NCBI RefSeq assembly: GCF_014779715.1
Contig: NZ_JACXYU010000013.1
Span: 62,001-126,000 of the forward strand
Length of the DNA: 64,000 nt
DNA from: Streptomyces chumphonensis
GTDB taxonomy: Bacteria > Actinomycetota > Actinomycetes > Streptomycetales > Streptomycetaceae
Direction: 5' to 3'
The position numbers and the translations under genes were made by a program. This document shows, piece by piece, positions 22,979 through 31,976 of the stretch. How positions within the stretch are numbered: the stretch's first letter is position 1; each line of letters starts with the position of its first letter. The notes beneath the pieces were generated by a model, which saw nothing but the letters and a program-made list of their open reading frames with translations, ran no database searches and had not been told where the DNA came from.

Positions 22979-24970
22979 ATGTCCGCACAGAACAGCGCCG
23001 CCCCGCAGACGGCCGCCGCCCGAACGGCCGTCCCCGGGGCGGGACAACCGGTCCCGCAACGACCCCAGGGCCCACCCGTTCTCGTCCCGCCCCTGCTGCG
23101 CCGCGCCCGCGACGGCGTCGTCCGGCAGGCCGAGGTGCCACCGATCGTGACGTTCCCCCGGCACGGCTCGCTCGCCGACATCCCGTTCACCAACGCGGCC
23201 GAGGACCCCGACGCCGTCGTGCTGGCCCGCCGCCGTCCGGGCGGCGGCTGGGACGACGTGACGTGCGCCGAGTTCGCCGACCAGGTCCGGGCCGTGGCGC
23301 GCGGCCTCATCGCCTCCGGCATGCGGCCCGGCGACCGGCTCGCCATCATGGCCCCCACCTGCTTCGAGTGGACGCTGCTCGACTTCGCCGCCTGGGCGGT
23401 CGGCCTGATCACCGTGCCGGTCTACCCGACCTCCTCCGCCGCCCAGGTCCGCTGGATCCTCCAGGACGCGGGCGTCACGGGCATCGCCGTCCAGGACGTC
23501 GAGGGGGCGCGGCTCGTCAGCGGCATCCGGGGCGCGCTGCCGTGGCTGCGGCACCTGTGGCAGTTCAACAACGGCGCCCTCGACCAGCTCGCCGCAGCCG
23601 GACGGCCCCTCCCCGACGCCCTGGTCACCGAGCGCCGCTCCGCCCTCGGACCCGACAACGTCGCCACCCTCATCTACACCTCCGGCACCACCGGCCGTCC
23701 CAAGGGCTGCGTGCTCACGCACGGCAACTTCATGAGCGAGACGGACAACGCCGTCGAACTGCTGCACCCCGTCTTCCAGGCGGTCAGCGCCGAACCGGCG
23801 TCCACGATCCTCTTCCTCCCCCTCGCGCACGTCTTCGGCCGCATGGTCGCCATCGGCTGCCTGCGGGCCCGTGTCCGCCTCGGCCACGCGCCCAGCACCG
23901 ACACCGACGCCCTGATCGCCGACTTCGCCGCGTTCCGGCCGACGTTCCTCCTCGCCATCCCCTACGTGCTGGAGAAGATCCACAACCGGGCCCGCGCCAC
24001 CGCCGAGGAGATGCGCAGGGGTTCCTCCTTCGACCGGGCCGAGAAGGTCGCCGTCCGCTACGGGGAGACGTCGACCGCCGCCCTCACCGGTGCCGGACGC
24101 GGGCCCGGCCTCGGCCTGCGGGCCGCCCGGGGCCTCTACGACGCACTGGTCTACCGCCGCATCCGGGCCGCGCTCGGCGGCCACGTGCGCTACGTCATCT
24201 CCGGTGGGTCCCCCCTCGGTCGCCGGCTCACCGCCTTCTTCGCCGGCGCCGGCATCGAGGTCTACGAGGGGTACGGGCTCACCGAGACGACGGCGGCCGT
24301 CACCTGCACGCCGCCGCTCAAGCCCAAGCTCGGCACCGTCGGCTGGCCGATGCCCGGCACGTCCGTGCGCATCGCCGCCGACGGGGAGATCCTGCTCAAG
24401 GGCGGCAGCGTCTTCGGCGGGTACTGGGACGCCGAACGGCAGTCCGTCATCCCCGAGACGGACGCGCAGGGCTGGCTGGCCACCGGAGACGTCGGCGCCC
24501 TCGACGACGAGGGGTACCTGACCATCACCGGCCGCAAGAAGGACCTCATCATCACCTCGGGCGGCAAGAACATCGCCCCCGCCCCGCTGGAGGACTGGCT
24601 GCGCGCCCACCCGCTGATCAGCCAGTGCCTCGTCATCGGCGACAACCGCAACTACCTCACCGCGCTCGTCACCCTCGAACGGGACGGCCTCGGCCACTGG
24701 CGGCGCATGCACGGCAAGGAGGACCTGCCGATGCGCGACCTCGTCCGCGACAGCGACCTGCGGCACGCCGTCCAGCAGGCCGTCAACGAGGCCAACCAGC
24801 TCGTCTCGCACGCCGAGGCCATCCGCCGCTTCACGATCCTGCCCGGCGACTTCACCGAGGCCGCAGGGCACCTCACACCCAGCCTCAAGATCCGGCGCGA
24901 CGCCATCGTGCGCGACTTCCACCGGGAGATCGAGGCGCTCTACGGGCCGACGCACCCGGATGCGGCATAA
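22979..24970 (+). CDS. Long-chain fatty acid:CoA ligase (AMP-forming)
   Basis: A 663-residue ANL-superfamily enzyme that activates long-chain fatty acids to acyl-CoA via acyl-AMP. The P-loop-like YTSGTTGRPKGCVLTHGNF, the A5 motif YEGYGLTETTAAVT, TGDVG..DDEGYLTITGRKKDLI and the C-terminal SGGKNIAPAPLEDWL are all present. The long form with an insertion around 330-390 is typical of FadD15/Faa1-type ligases. The catalytic Lys expected near LTPSLKIRRD is present. GGAGG lies 5 nt before the ATG at 22979. It is probably cytosolic or membrane-associated and may feed lipid synthesis or degradation. Confidence 0.93.
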   Translation: MSAQNSAAPQTAAARTAVPGAGQPVPQRPQGPPVLVPPLLRRARDGVVRQAEVPPIVTFPRHGSLADIPFTNAAEDPDAVVLARRRPGGGWDDVTCAEFADQVRAVARGLIASGMRPGDRLAIMAPTCFEWTLLDFAAWAVGLITVPVYPTSSAAQVRWILQDAGVTGIAVQDVEGARLVSGIRGALPWLRHLWQFNNGALDQLAAAGRPLPDALVTERRSALGPDNVATLIYTSGTTGRPKGCVLTHGNFMSETDNAVELLHPVFQAVSAEPASTILFLPLAHVFGRMVAIGCLRARVRLGHAPSTDTDALIADFAAFRPTFLLAIPYVLEKIHNRARATAEEMRRGSSFDRAEKVAVRYGETSTAALTGAGRGPGLGLRAARGLYDALVYRRIRAALGGHVRYVISGGSPLGRRLTAFFAGAGIEVYEGYGLTETTAAVTCTPPLKPKLGTVGWPMPGTSVRIAADGEILLKGGSVFGGYWDAERQSVIPETDAQGWLATGDVGALDDEGYLTITGRKKDLIITSGGKNIAPAPLEDWLRAHPLISQCLVIGDNRNYLTALVTLERDGLGHWRRMHGKEDLPMRDLVRDSDLRHAVQQAVNEANQLVSHAEAIRRFTILPGDFTEAAGHLTPSLKIRRDAIVRDFHREIEALYGPTHPDAA

Positions 24971-25015
24971 CGGGACATCTCGCTAGCCTGGAAGGACGAC
25001 CCAGGGAGTCCTGCG

Positions 25016-25315
25016 ATGAGCACAGCCACCCACCGGCCGCACGACGCGCACCCCCACCGGCACGGCGCCACCTGCGGTCACCAGAGCGTCGAGCACGGCG
25101 ACCACGTCGACTACGTGCACGACGGCCACCTGCACCGCGCCCACGACGGGCACTGGGACGAGTGCGAGCCCACCGCCCACGTGCGGCACCCCCGCCACGA
25201 GCACCGGCACGGGGACCTGTGCGGGCACGAGGCCGTCCCGCACGGCGACCACGTCGACTACCTCCACGACGGCCACCGCCACGCCGCCCACGGCGACCAC
25301 TGGGACGATCACTGA
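25016..25315 (+). CDS. His-rich protein with two internal repeats
   Basis: A 99-residue protein with about 25-28% His. It consists of two copies of a unit of about 38 residues: HRHGATCGHQSVEHGDHVDY and HRHGDLCGHEAVPHGDHVDY, each followed by VHDGH or LHDGH, then AHDGHWD or AHGDHWD. The Cys in CGH is kept in both. No signal peptide or membrane helix is visible. Such composition indicates binding of Zn, Ni, Co or Cu, as storage or chaperone; the exact family role is unknown. It lies 45 bp after the acyl-CoA ligase gene. Confidence 0.75.
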   Translation: MSTATHRPHDAHPHRHGATCGHQSVEHGDHVDYVHDGHLHRAHDGHWDECEPTAHVRHPRHEHRHGDLCGHEAVPHGDHVDYLHDGHRHAAHGDHWDDH

Positions 25316-25399
25316 GCCACAGCCCCGGCCCGGAGACGGGACCGTCGCCGACGCGAAAAGCGTTCGACGCCGGTCGACCGTCCGGTGAGGATGGGCCGG

Positions 25400-25918
25400 A
25401 TGACGAACGCCATCCCCGCCCGCACCGACCGTCCGACGCGTTGGGACGAGCGGACGACCCTGACGACGATGCTCGACTACGCCCGCGCCACGGCCGTCGC
25501 CAAGTGCGCCGACGCCTCCCCGGACACCGCGACGGCCGCCCCGCTGCCGGGCTCCCCCCTGATGTCCCTCGCCGGAGTGCTGAGCCACCTGCGCTGGGTG
25601 GAGTACTGGTGGCTGCGGGTGGTCTTCCTCGGCGAACCCGACGACGCGCCGTGGACGGAGGACGACCCCGACCGCGAGATGCGGCTCGGCGCCCGGACGC
25701 CGCTCGCCGAACTGGTCGCCGACTACGAGGAGCAGAGCGCCCGGCACCGGGACCTCGTGGAGGCCCACGACCTGGACACCACCGCCCGCCGCACGGGCCG
25801 TGACGGCAGGGCCGTCACGCTGCGCTGGATCCTGCTGCACCTCGTCGAGGAGACGGCCCGCCACAACGGGCACCTGGACATCCTCCGCGAACTCGCCGAC
25901 GGCACCCGGGGTTCCTGA
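25400..25918 (+). CDS. DinB/DUF664 family protein
   Basis: A 172-residue four-helix-bundle protein of the DinB/YfiT superfamily (DUF664). The metal-ligand histidines expected in this fold are in SHLRWVEYWWLR and HLVEETARHNGHLDILREL. Relatives include thiol (mycothiol, bacillithiol) transferases and proteins of unknown function. The ATG at 25400 with GAGGATGGG upstream is preferred over a GTG 15 nt earlier. A strong terminator follows the gene. Confidence 0.85.
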   Translation: MTNAIPARTDRPTRWDERTTLTTMLDYARATAVAKCADASPDTATAAPLPGSPLMSLAGVLSHLRWVEYWWLRVVFLGEPDDAPWTEDDPDREMRLGARTPLAELVADYEEQSARHRDLVEAHDLDTTARRTGRDGRAVTLRWILLHLVEETARHNGHLDILRELADGTRGS

Positions 25919-25938
25919 GGGGCCCGAGGCGCAGCGAG

Positions 25939-25972
25939 GGGGCGGGGGCGGTCGGATGACCGCCCCCGCCCC
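25939..25972. terminator. Bidirectional terminator between DinB and I36-like genes
   Basis: A 15-bp perfect stem (25939-25953 with 25958-25972) and GGAT loop, 20 bp after the DinB gene stop and before the convergent secreted-protein gene. Confidence 0.8.
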
Positions 25973-26013
25973 GGCCTGCCCGGCAACGCGCGGTGCCGCG
26001 CCGGCCGCAGGTG

Positions 26014-26568
26014 TCAGCCGTGGACCATGTAGGCGCGGTCGTTGTAGATGCCGATGTAGGCCGTGTAGCCGGGGGCGTCGATCCAGATCTGGCGCTGGTC
26101 GTCGGACATGCGCAGGCCGCCGGAGTCGCCCGAGCGCTGGTTGTTGCGCCAGGAGCTGGTCCGGTTCTCGAAGCCGTAGTCGTAGAGGTTGTGCCAGTAC
26201 TCGTCGTTGAAGATGAGCCGGCGGCCGCCGCCGTTCGCGTGCTCGTACAGGCAGAGCCAGCCGTTGGCGCAGGCCGGGACGGCCGCGTTGCGCCGGGCGG
26301 CGGGGTCGGCGGAACGCTCGTAGCCGAGAGCGCCGTCCGCCTCGGCGGCCTCGCCGTAGCAGCGGACGTTCTCGGGGGTGTGGACGACGCAGGTGTGGGC
26401 GTCCAGCCAGCCGTCCCGGGCGAGGTCGATCGACTGCCCCGCGTAGTCGGCCGTCGCGCCGGGCGCGGGGGCCGGGGCGGCGGTGGCGGACGGCGCGGCG
26501 GTCAGGAGTCCGGCCAGGACGGCCGAGGCGCCGACGATACGGGCGGCGCGCGAGGGGGAGGTGCGCAT
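26014..26568 (-). CDS. Secreted protein, peptidase inhibitor family I36-like
   Basis: A 184-residue exported protein. The N-terminus is a Sec signal (RTSPSRAARIVGASAVLAGL, LTAAPSATAA), with cleavage likely after ATAA or APAP. The mature C-terminal half contains ANGWLCLYEHANGGGRRLIF and a later TAYIGIYNDRAYM segment, the beta/gamma-crystallin-like pattern of the I36 family, whose type member is the Streptomyces metalloprotease inhibitor SMPI. The Cys pair around AHTCVVHTPENVRCYG and PACANGWLC suggests disulfides. GAAGGA precedes the ATG at 26568. Inhibitory activity is inferred from family only. Confidence 0.75.
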   Translation of the reverse strand: MRTSPSRAARIVGASAVLAGLLTAAPSATAAPAPAPGATADYAGQSIDLARDGWLDAHTCVVHTPENVRCYGEAAEADGALGYERSADPAARRNAAVPACANGWLCLYEHANGGGRRLIFNDEYWHNLYDYGFENRTSSWRNNQRSGDSGGLRMSDDQRQIWIDAPGYTAYIGIYNDRAYMVHG

Positions 26569-26765
26569 CTGAGTCCTTCGGGTCATCCCCGGACGGGGAC
26601 GGATCGGTCGCCGCCATCGTGCCCAGGGTGACGGCGCGATCACGCCATGACGCCGTCATGTGCACCCGGGTGGGCGGCGCGCGGGGTGGCGGAGCGGGTG
26701 TTCAACCCGGCGCGCGACGGGGCACCCGGGGCGTTGACGCGCATCGTCGACGAGAGGTGGACCCG

Positions 26766-27260
26766 ATGTCCGCAACGGACCCCGGCGCTCCGAGCCCGGT
26801 CAGCATGGCGTGGAACACCGTGGCGAGCTACGACTCCTACGCCGACGCCCAGGCGGCCGTGGACCGGCTGTCGGACGAGAGGTTCCCCGTCGAGTACCTG
26901 GACATCATCGGCACGAACCTGCGCACCGTCGAACGCGTGACCGGCCGCTTCACCAAGGGCAGCGCGTCGGCCGCCGGCGCCGCCAGCGGCGCCTGGTTCG
27001 GCCTGTTCATCGGACTCCTCGTCGGGCTCTTCACGACGGGGCCGGTGTGGCTCGGCCTGATCCTCGGCGGTGTGCTGATCGGTGCGCTGTGGGGCGCCGT
27101 GTTCGGCTTCGCGTCGCACGCCGCGACCGGCGGACGGCGGGACTTCGCCTCACGGCAGAGCCTGGTGGCGTCCCGCTACGACGTCGTCGCCCGGGGCGGC
27201 CACGCCGAGGAGGCCCGCCAGGCCCTCCACCACGCCGAAAGCACCGACCCGCAGGGCTAG
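26766..27260 (+). CDS. General stress protein (YflT-like), two-helix membrane protein
   Basis: A 164-residue protein with an N-terminal domain typical of general stress protein 17M/YflT (VASYDSYADAQAAVDRLSDE, VEYLDIIGTNLRTVERVTGR). A Gly-rich membrane hairpin follows (WFGLFIGLLVGLFTTG, LGLILGGVLIGALWGAVFG). The C-terminus is YDVVARGGHAEEARQAL. The ATG at 26766 follows GAGAGGTGG. The role in stress is inferred from the family name only. Confidence 0.8.
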   Translation: MSATDPGAPSPVSMAWNTVASYDSYADAQAAVDRLSDERFPVEYLDIIGTNLRTVERVTGRFTKGSASAAGAASGAWFGLFIGLLVGLFTTGPVWLGLILGGVLIGALWGAVFGFASHAATGGRRDFASRQSLVASRYDVVARGGHAEEARQALHHAESTDPQG

Positions 27261-27987
27261 CCGGTCCGGCCCGATCACGGGCGGAGCCGAAAGGCGGAGC
27301 GCGGTGGCCGCTGTGTCGGGGCAGCCGTATTCCCGCTGGCCATGGTCGGCGGGCCACGACGTGGCGCATTCGGTCAGCACTCGATCGACGTCCGGTGCTG
27401 ACCGGTAGAGAAGGACCGCAGCCGTTCCCGGCCCAGAGGCGCGGATCGCCCCTTCTCTGTCTACCGCCGCGCTCTCCGTTGAGCCCAGCGGCGTCCCAGC
27501 GGCCCTCGGGCCCGCCGCCCGCTACTCGTGGCGTTGCAGCCCGGGTCGTGCAACGCCGCACGCCACCCCTGCCGACGGGCTAGGAAACCACTGGGTGTGT
27601 TGACCCGCGGGCTTTTTGACGTGGGCGATGGGTGGCTGGCCACGCGGGTCCTGCAAACGCCCTCCCCCGTGGTGGCAGTGCGAGGGATCCGGCCAGTTTC
27701 CTCAGGGCGACAGTGAAGCGATCTTGCCAACCAGCCTCGGGTACACCGAAGTTCTGGGGTTTTTGGGGTGATAAGGCGCGGGCGCACCGTCACATCACGC
27801 CCCGGTCCTCGAGTCCTGATCTCGCATCCTCGGCCCGGATCTTGGTGCAGTGCTCTGGGGTGTGGATGTCAGGGTGACCGGCGTCGACAGGCGCACCATG
27901 CGCCCGTCGCTGCTCGTCGGCGGATTCCAGCAGGGGGCTGATCCGCTGTGATGACCGGGCCCGCACGGGCTCAAGGAGGGGAACCTT
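27261..27987. other. Gene-poor region of about 730 bp before the ABC cluster
   Basis: No reading frame here has convincing codon bias. The base composition is more A/T-rich in places (for example around 27590-27620 and 27740-27790) than the flanking genes. One 9-bp inverted repeat is seen at 27530-27557. The last 15 bp contain AAGGAGGGG, the ribosome-binding site of the next gene. It may be the left edge of a transferred segment. Confidence 0.45.
27530..27557. repeat. Inverted repeat in the gene-poor region
   Basis: GGCGTTGCA (27530-27538) and TGCAACGCC (27549-27557), 9-bp perfect arms with a 10-nt loop. It could be a terminator, an operator or a remnant. Confidence 0.35.
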
Positions 27988-28368
27988 ATGAGAAAGCGCG
28001 CAATCACGGGTATAGCCGGTTCGCTGATGATGGCTGGCCTGGCCTTCGCTCCGTCAGCTTCCGCCTACGACGGTCAGACCCTGAAGTCCGACGCGATCGG
28101 CTCGGACGCCACCTGCACGATGGACAGTACCGGTTCGGGTATGAAGGTGTACTGCAAACTGCGGGACACCAAGTCGGACGGCAACTCCGTGCGCATCGAG
28201 TGGAGCGGTCCCGGCAAGGACGGCAAGGACAACCTGCGCAGCGGTGAGGGCACCCACGCCAACTACACCTACACCTTCGCCCGTGAGGGCGCCTTCACGT
28301 TCAAGGCAGTCACCGACCGGGGTTGGCTCCCTGACAGCGTGGGCGCCACGAGGACTCTCCACCCCTGA
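27988..28368 (+). CDS. Small secreted protein of unknown function
   Basis: A 126-residue exported protein with a clear Sec signal (MRKRAITGIAGSLMMAGLAF, cleavage after ASA-YDG). The mature part of about 98 residues has two Cys (DATCTMDSTGSGMKVYCKL), alternating beta-strand patterns (VRIEWSGP, ANYTYTFAREGAFTFKAV) and no recognised domain. AAGGAGGGG gives a very strong ribosome-binding site. It lies 116 bp before an ABC transporter ATPase gene on the same strand. Transport of, or protection from, this protein by the ABC system is possible but unproven. Confidence 0.7.
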   Translation: MRKRAITGIAGSLMMAGLAFAPSASAYDGQTLKSDAIGSDATCTMDSTGSGMKVYCKLRDTKSDGNSVRIEWSGPGKDGKDNLRSGEGTHANYTYTFAREGAFTFKAVTDRGWLPDSVGATRTLHP

Positions 28369-28484
28369 GATGAGTGGATCAACCCATCGATGACGGCTGT
28401 GGTGCTGCCGGCCCGGTGGTCGGCAGCACCACTGCATCATGGGGGGCATTCGAGCGACGTCGGCGGAAGAAGGCGGGAAGCGCT

Positions 28485-29168
28485 GTGGTGCAGACCGAGG
28501 TGGCCACGGACTGTCTGATAGCCAGGGACGTACATGTCCGACTGGGCGGCGCCGATGTCCTCAGAGGCGCTTCCCTGAGCGTTGCACCCGGTGAGAGCGT
28601 CGCCGTCGTGGGAACCAGCGGGGCGGGGAAGTCGACTCTTCTGCAGTGTCTGGCCGGCGTCGTCACCCCCGACGCCGGTACCGTCAGCCTCCAAGGTCGA
28701 CGCTTCGACCATCTGCCCGCCCGGCAGCGTTCCGAATTGCGCCTGCAGCGTTTCGGTTTCCTGTTCCAGTTCGGTGAACTCGTCCCCGAGCTCAGCCTTG
28801 TGGACAACGTGAGCCTCCCGCTGTGGCTCACCGGTGTCCCACGCCGCGCCGCCCGCGAACGGGCCAGGCCGCTGCTGGAAGCCACCGGTCTGGGTACCGA
28901 CTTGCACGGCAAGCGACCTTCCCAGGTGTCGGGCGGGGAGTTGCAGCGAGCGGCGCTCGCCCGTGCCCTGGTGCACGAGCCCGCCGTCATCCTGGCGGAC
29001 GAGCCCACCGGCGCTCTGGATTCCAGGACCAGCGATGCCGTCGTCGAGCTTCTGCTCACCGAAGCCGCCCGCACCGGCGCCGCACTCGTGGTCGTCACCC
29101 ACAGCGAACGCGTCGCCCAGCGCATGAACCGCTCTGAGCGGATGGCCGACGGGCGGTTGACCGCATGA
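28485..29168 (+). CDS. ABC transporter ATP-binding protein (MacB/LolD type)
   Basis: A 227-residue ATPase. Walker A is GTSGAGKST, the signature is SGGELQRAALARAL, Walker B is VILADEPTGALD, and the H-loop is VVTHSERVA. The LADEPTGALDSRTS stretch is typical of MacB, LolD and FtsE-type ATPases that work with FtsX-fold permeases, matching the next gene. I choose the GTG at 28485 (GGCGGGAAG upstream); a longer reading frame begins at 28374 but its first 37 residues look non-coding. Codons ending in T or A are more frequent than in neighbouring genes. Confidence 0.9.
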   Translation: MVQTEVATDCLIARDVHVRLGGADVLRGASLSVAPGESVAVVGTSGAGKSTLLQCLAGVVTPDAGTVSLQGRRFDHLPARQRSELRLQRFGFLFQFGELVPELSLVDNVSLPLWLTGVPRRAARERARPLLEATGLGTDLHGKRPSQVSGGELQRAALARALVHEPAVILADEPTGALDSRTSDAVVELLLTEAARTGAALVVVTHSERVAQRMNRSERMADGRLTA

Positions 29169-31558
29169 CTGCCTTTCCCGACACCACCGCACCGTCCCAC
29201 TCCGGCCAGGACACCTCCGGGTTCTCGAAGTCCCGCAGGACCGTCTCGGTCCTGCGCATCGGCGTCCACCTCGCCCTTCGGGCCCGCTCGTGGACGACCC
29301 TCGCCGTCGTGCTGTGTACAGCCGTGGGCACCGTCAGCCTTGTCGCCGCACTGTCGATGTCCCACATCATCGAGCAGCGCACCGCCCGCGCGGAGGCCCG
29401 TTCCCCGTACCACCTCTACGAGGAGAACGCTCAGCCCGACCAACATCAGGTGGTGTGGACGCCGCGCACAGGAGCCCTGGACGGTCAGCCCGTCGAGCGT
29501 TTCATCCTCGGTGTGCCCGACCGGCCCCGCACACCTCTTCCTCCGGGCTTGCCAGATTGGCCCGAGCCCGGTCAGGCCGTGGTCTCACCTGCACTGAAGA
29601 CCGAGCTCGCCGATGCCCCCCCGGCCCTGGTGAAGGCGCAGTACGGGCAGATCGTCGGTAGCGTCACGGACGCCGGGCTCCTTCACCCCGATGAACGCGT
29701 CGCCTATGTCGCCGTCCCCGTCGGTGACGTCCCCGAGGCGACCCCGGTAGACGGTTTCGGCACCCCGCCCGACCCCGAGCTGTACGGCACTCTCGGAGAG
29801 GTTCCTCGCTTGGCGGGACCGGTGAAGTCCTTGCTGATGGTCGCTACGGTGGCGATCTGCGTGCCGTTGGCCATGCTGGTGCTGGGGAGTTCGGCGCTCC
29901 TGCGGGAACGGCGCCGCCGCACCCTTGCCTCGCTGGAGCTCCTTGGTGCGGCACCGACCACAGTGCGGCTGATCACCGCTGCCGAAGTGACCGCCGTCGC
30001 CGTCGTCGGCTGGACCCTTGGCGTTGCGGCGACCCCTTGGCTCATGCGAGCGGCGGCCTCCCTGCCGCCGGAACCGGCTGCGTGGTTCCCCGGCGACGTC
30101 GCCCTGCAGTGGATCCCAGCCTTGGTCACGATGGTCTTCTTCGTCACTGCGGCCGTGGTCACCGCACTGCGCGGCACACACCGCCCGCACCCGACCGGCA
30201 GACGTGAGCGGCGTTGGCGCAGGCTAGGGCCCGCTGTTCTCGGGATGAGTGGTCTGGCCGGTATCGCCGTCTTTCCCTGGGAGGCGAACGCCACGCCCAA
30301 GACCTGGGTGGTCTACGCGGGCATGGGCGCGCTCGTCGTCGCAGTGGCCGGCCTGGCGTGGGCCGGCCCCGTCCTGGTGCGAGCCGCCGGGCGAAGACTC
30401 TCCCACTCCGGCACACCCTGGCTTGCCCTGGGGAGCGGTCGCCTGGCCGCCGACCCACACACCGGCACCCTGGGAGCCCTCGCGATCGCTCTCGCCGTCG
30501 CGGCCTCCGGCATCGTCGGCTCCCTCACCAGCCAGATCGCCCACGTCGACACTGAGCTCTACCGCACCAGCTCCGACGAGGCCCTGACCGTGGTCACCAC
30601 CGACCGGCTCCCTCTCGTCCGCGAAGCCCTCCCCGACGCCGCCGCACTCAGCCCCGTGTCCCTGGCCGACGTCCGCAACGGCGACGGCAGCCGGAACAAA
30701 CTGATGGACGATCCCTACCTCGCCAACGCCGCGAGCGTGATGGTGGGCGACTGCGACACCTTCCTCACTCTGCTGAAGAAGGACACATCGCAGTGCGCCG
30801 ACGGGGTCGTCGGTTTCGCTTCCGACGTCACCCCGAACCCGTTCCCACCCGGCGGCAGTGTTCACGCCATGCCACTCGACCCCTCCAGCGCTGGCCAGAC
30901 CCCCGCCACCGCGTTCGCCGTTCCCGAGCCGAGCGTGACCTATGAGGCCCTGCCCGGCGTCGCCGGTACCGTGGGCGACATCTCCCTGCTCATCGACCAC
31001 CGGACCTGGCAACTTTCCGGCGCCCCCGCCCTCCAGAGAGGGACGCTGATCCTCCCCGGCCAGGACGCCGACGAGACCGGAGTGCGAACCCGAGTGCTCG
31101 CGGCCGATCCGGCGGCCGACGTTCAGGACGACACCACCGCCTATGCAGAGCGCCTCAACCGCACCGGCCACTACCGCGGCTGGTTCACCTCGGCGGCCAT
31201 CGTCACCCTTGCCGTCGCAGGCACTTTCGTCTTGGTCTCCGCGCTGACCGCCCTGATCGAACGCCGACGCGTCCACGCCTACCTGGGAATCGTCGGAGTA
31301 CCTCCGCACGTCCTGGGACGCGCCTGGACCCTCTACAGCATCCTGCCCGTCCTCACCCTGCTGCCCATCGCCTGGCTGATGACCTTCCTGACCGACGTCG
31401 GCTACGACCGCTTGGTCCGCGTCCCCGTCCAGATCAACACCGGCCCCTACGTATCCGGCCTGCTCATCGCCATCGTGCTGACCGCACTCGTACAGATCAT
31501 CGCGGTGTCAAGCGCCCCCCGCGAGGTACCACTCGACGCTCTGCGTACCCGCGACTGA
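29165..31558 (+). CDS. FtsX-like permease of an ABC transporter
   Basis: A 797-residue membrane protein overlapping the ATPase gene by 4 bp (ATGA). It has the long layout with two FtsX domains: a first helix at about 38-60, a large extracytoplasmic domain, three helices around 220-320, helices near 350-400, a second external domain of about 200 residues, and three C-terminal helices (IVTLAVAGTFVLVSALTALI, SILPVLTLLPIAWLMTF, VSGLLIAIVLTALVQIIAVS). ERRRRTLASLELLGAAPTTVR and ERRRVHAYLGIVGVPPHVL are the coupling-helix segments of the two halves. Relatives act as mechanotransmission exporters or in peptide-antibiotic resistance. A terminator hairpin follows. Confidence 0.88.
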   Translation: MTAFPDTTAPSHSGQDTSGFSKSRRTVSVLRIGVHLALRARSWTTLAVVLCTAVGTVSLVAALSMSHIIEQRTARAEARSPYHLYEENAQPDQHQVVWTPRTGALDGQPVERFILGVPDRPRTPLPPGLPDWPEPGQAVVSPALKTELADAPPALVKAQYGQIVGSVTDAGLLHPDERVAYVAVPVGDVPEATPVDGFGTPPDPELYGTLGEVPRLAGPVKSLLMVATVAICVPLAMLVLGSSALLRERRRRTLASLELLGAAPTTVRLITAAEVTAVAVVGWTLGVAATPWLMRAAASLPPEPAAWFPGDVALQWIPALVTMVFFVTAAVVTALRGTHRPHPTGRRERRWRRLGPAVLGMSGLAGIAVFPWEANATPKTWVVYAGMGALVVAVAGLAWAGPVLVRAAGRRLSHSGTPWLALGSGRLAADPHTGTLGALAIALAVAASGIVGSLTSQIAHVDTELYRTSSDEALTVVTTDRLPLVREALPDAAALSPVSLADVRNGDGSRNKLMDDPYLANAASVMVGDCDTFLTLLKKDTSQCADGVVGFASDVTPNPFPPGGSVHAMPLDPSSAGQTPATAFAVPEPSVTYEALPGVAGTVGDISLLIDHRTWQLSGAPALQRGTLILPGQDADETGVRTRVLAADPAADVQDDTTAYAERLNRTGHYRGWFTSAAIVTLAVAGTFVLVSALTALIERRRVHAYLGIVGVPPHVLGRAWTLYSILPVLTLLPIAWLMTFLTDVGYDRLVRVPVQINTGPYVSGLLIAIVLTALVQIIAVSSAPREVPLDALRTRD

Positions 31559-31574
31559 AGTGGCGACCCGTGCA

Positions 31575-31602
31575 CCGGCGGCGGGCTCGAGTCCGCCGCC
31601 GG
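31575..31602 (+). terminator. Terminator of the ABC transporter genes
   Basis: A 10-bp perfect stem (CCGGCGGCGG at 31575-31584 with CCGCCGCCGG at 31593-31602), 8-nt loop, 16 bp past the permease stop. Confidence 0.7.
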
Positions 31603-31653
31603 CGGCGCGGCTACCGACCCGCAGGGCTGAGGTGCGAGGGGGTGTGCAACGGC

Positions 31654-31681
31654 AGGAGCCCCCGCCGGGGCGGGGGCTCCT
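31654..31681. terminator. Terminator of the cold-shock gene
   Basis: A 12-bp stem (AGGAGCCCCCGC with GCGGGGGCTCCT) and a CGGG loop, 20 bp past the csp stop on the minus strand. It may also stop plus-strand readthrough. Confidence 0.75.
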
Positions 31682-31700
31682 TGGTGGTGCTTCTCGCGAA

Positions 31701-31904
31701 TCAGGCCGGGGTCACGTTCTCCGCCTGCGGGCCCTTCGGGCCCTGCGTGACGTCGAAGGTGACGGTCTGGTTCTCCTCAAGCGACCGGAAGCCGGCCGCG
31801 TTGATGGCGGTGTAGTGGACGAAGACATCGGGGCCCCCGCCGTCCTGGGCGATGAAGCCGAAGCCCTTCTCGGCGTTGAACCACTTGACGGTTCCGGTAG
31901 CCAT
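31701..31904 (-). CDS. Cold shock protein, CspA family
   Basis: A 67-residue single cold-shock domain that binds single-stranded RNA or DNA. Both RNP motifs are intact: KGFGFI (RNP1) and VFVHY (RNP2), with MATGTVKWFNAEKGFGFIA at the start and the usual GPQAENV end. Length is typical. AGGGAGGGC lies just upstream of the ATG. The transcript probably begins about 130 nt upstream (TACGCT box near 32040 on the minus strand), so it has a long 5' leader with a stable hairpin, as is common for cold-shock genes. Confidence 0.95.
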   Translation of the reverse strand: MATGTVKWFNAEKGFGFIAQDGGGPDVFVHYTAINAAGFRSLEENQTVTFDVTQGPKGPQAENVTPA

Positions 31905-31976
31905 AAGCCCTCCCTGGGCCTATAAGGGTCGCCCTGCTCCAGAACCTGCAAGATGTCTTGAAGTCTGAATACGACA

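Noticed and set aside
21703..25803. Very long Arg/Pro-rich frame across the tetR and acyl-CoA ligase region
   Set aside because: It is a shadow of TetR, ligase and neighbouring genes in another frame; GC-rich DNA has few stops in such frames.
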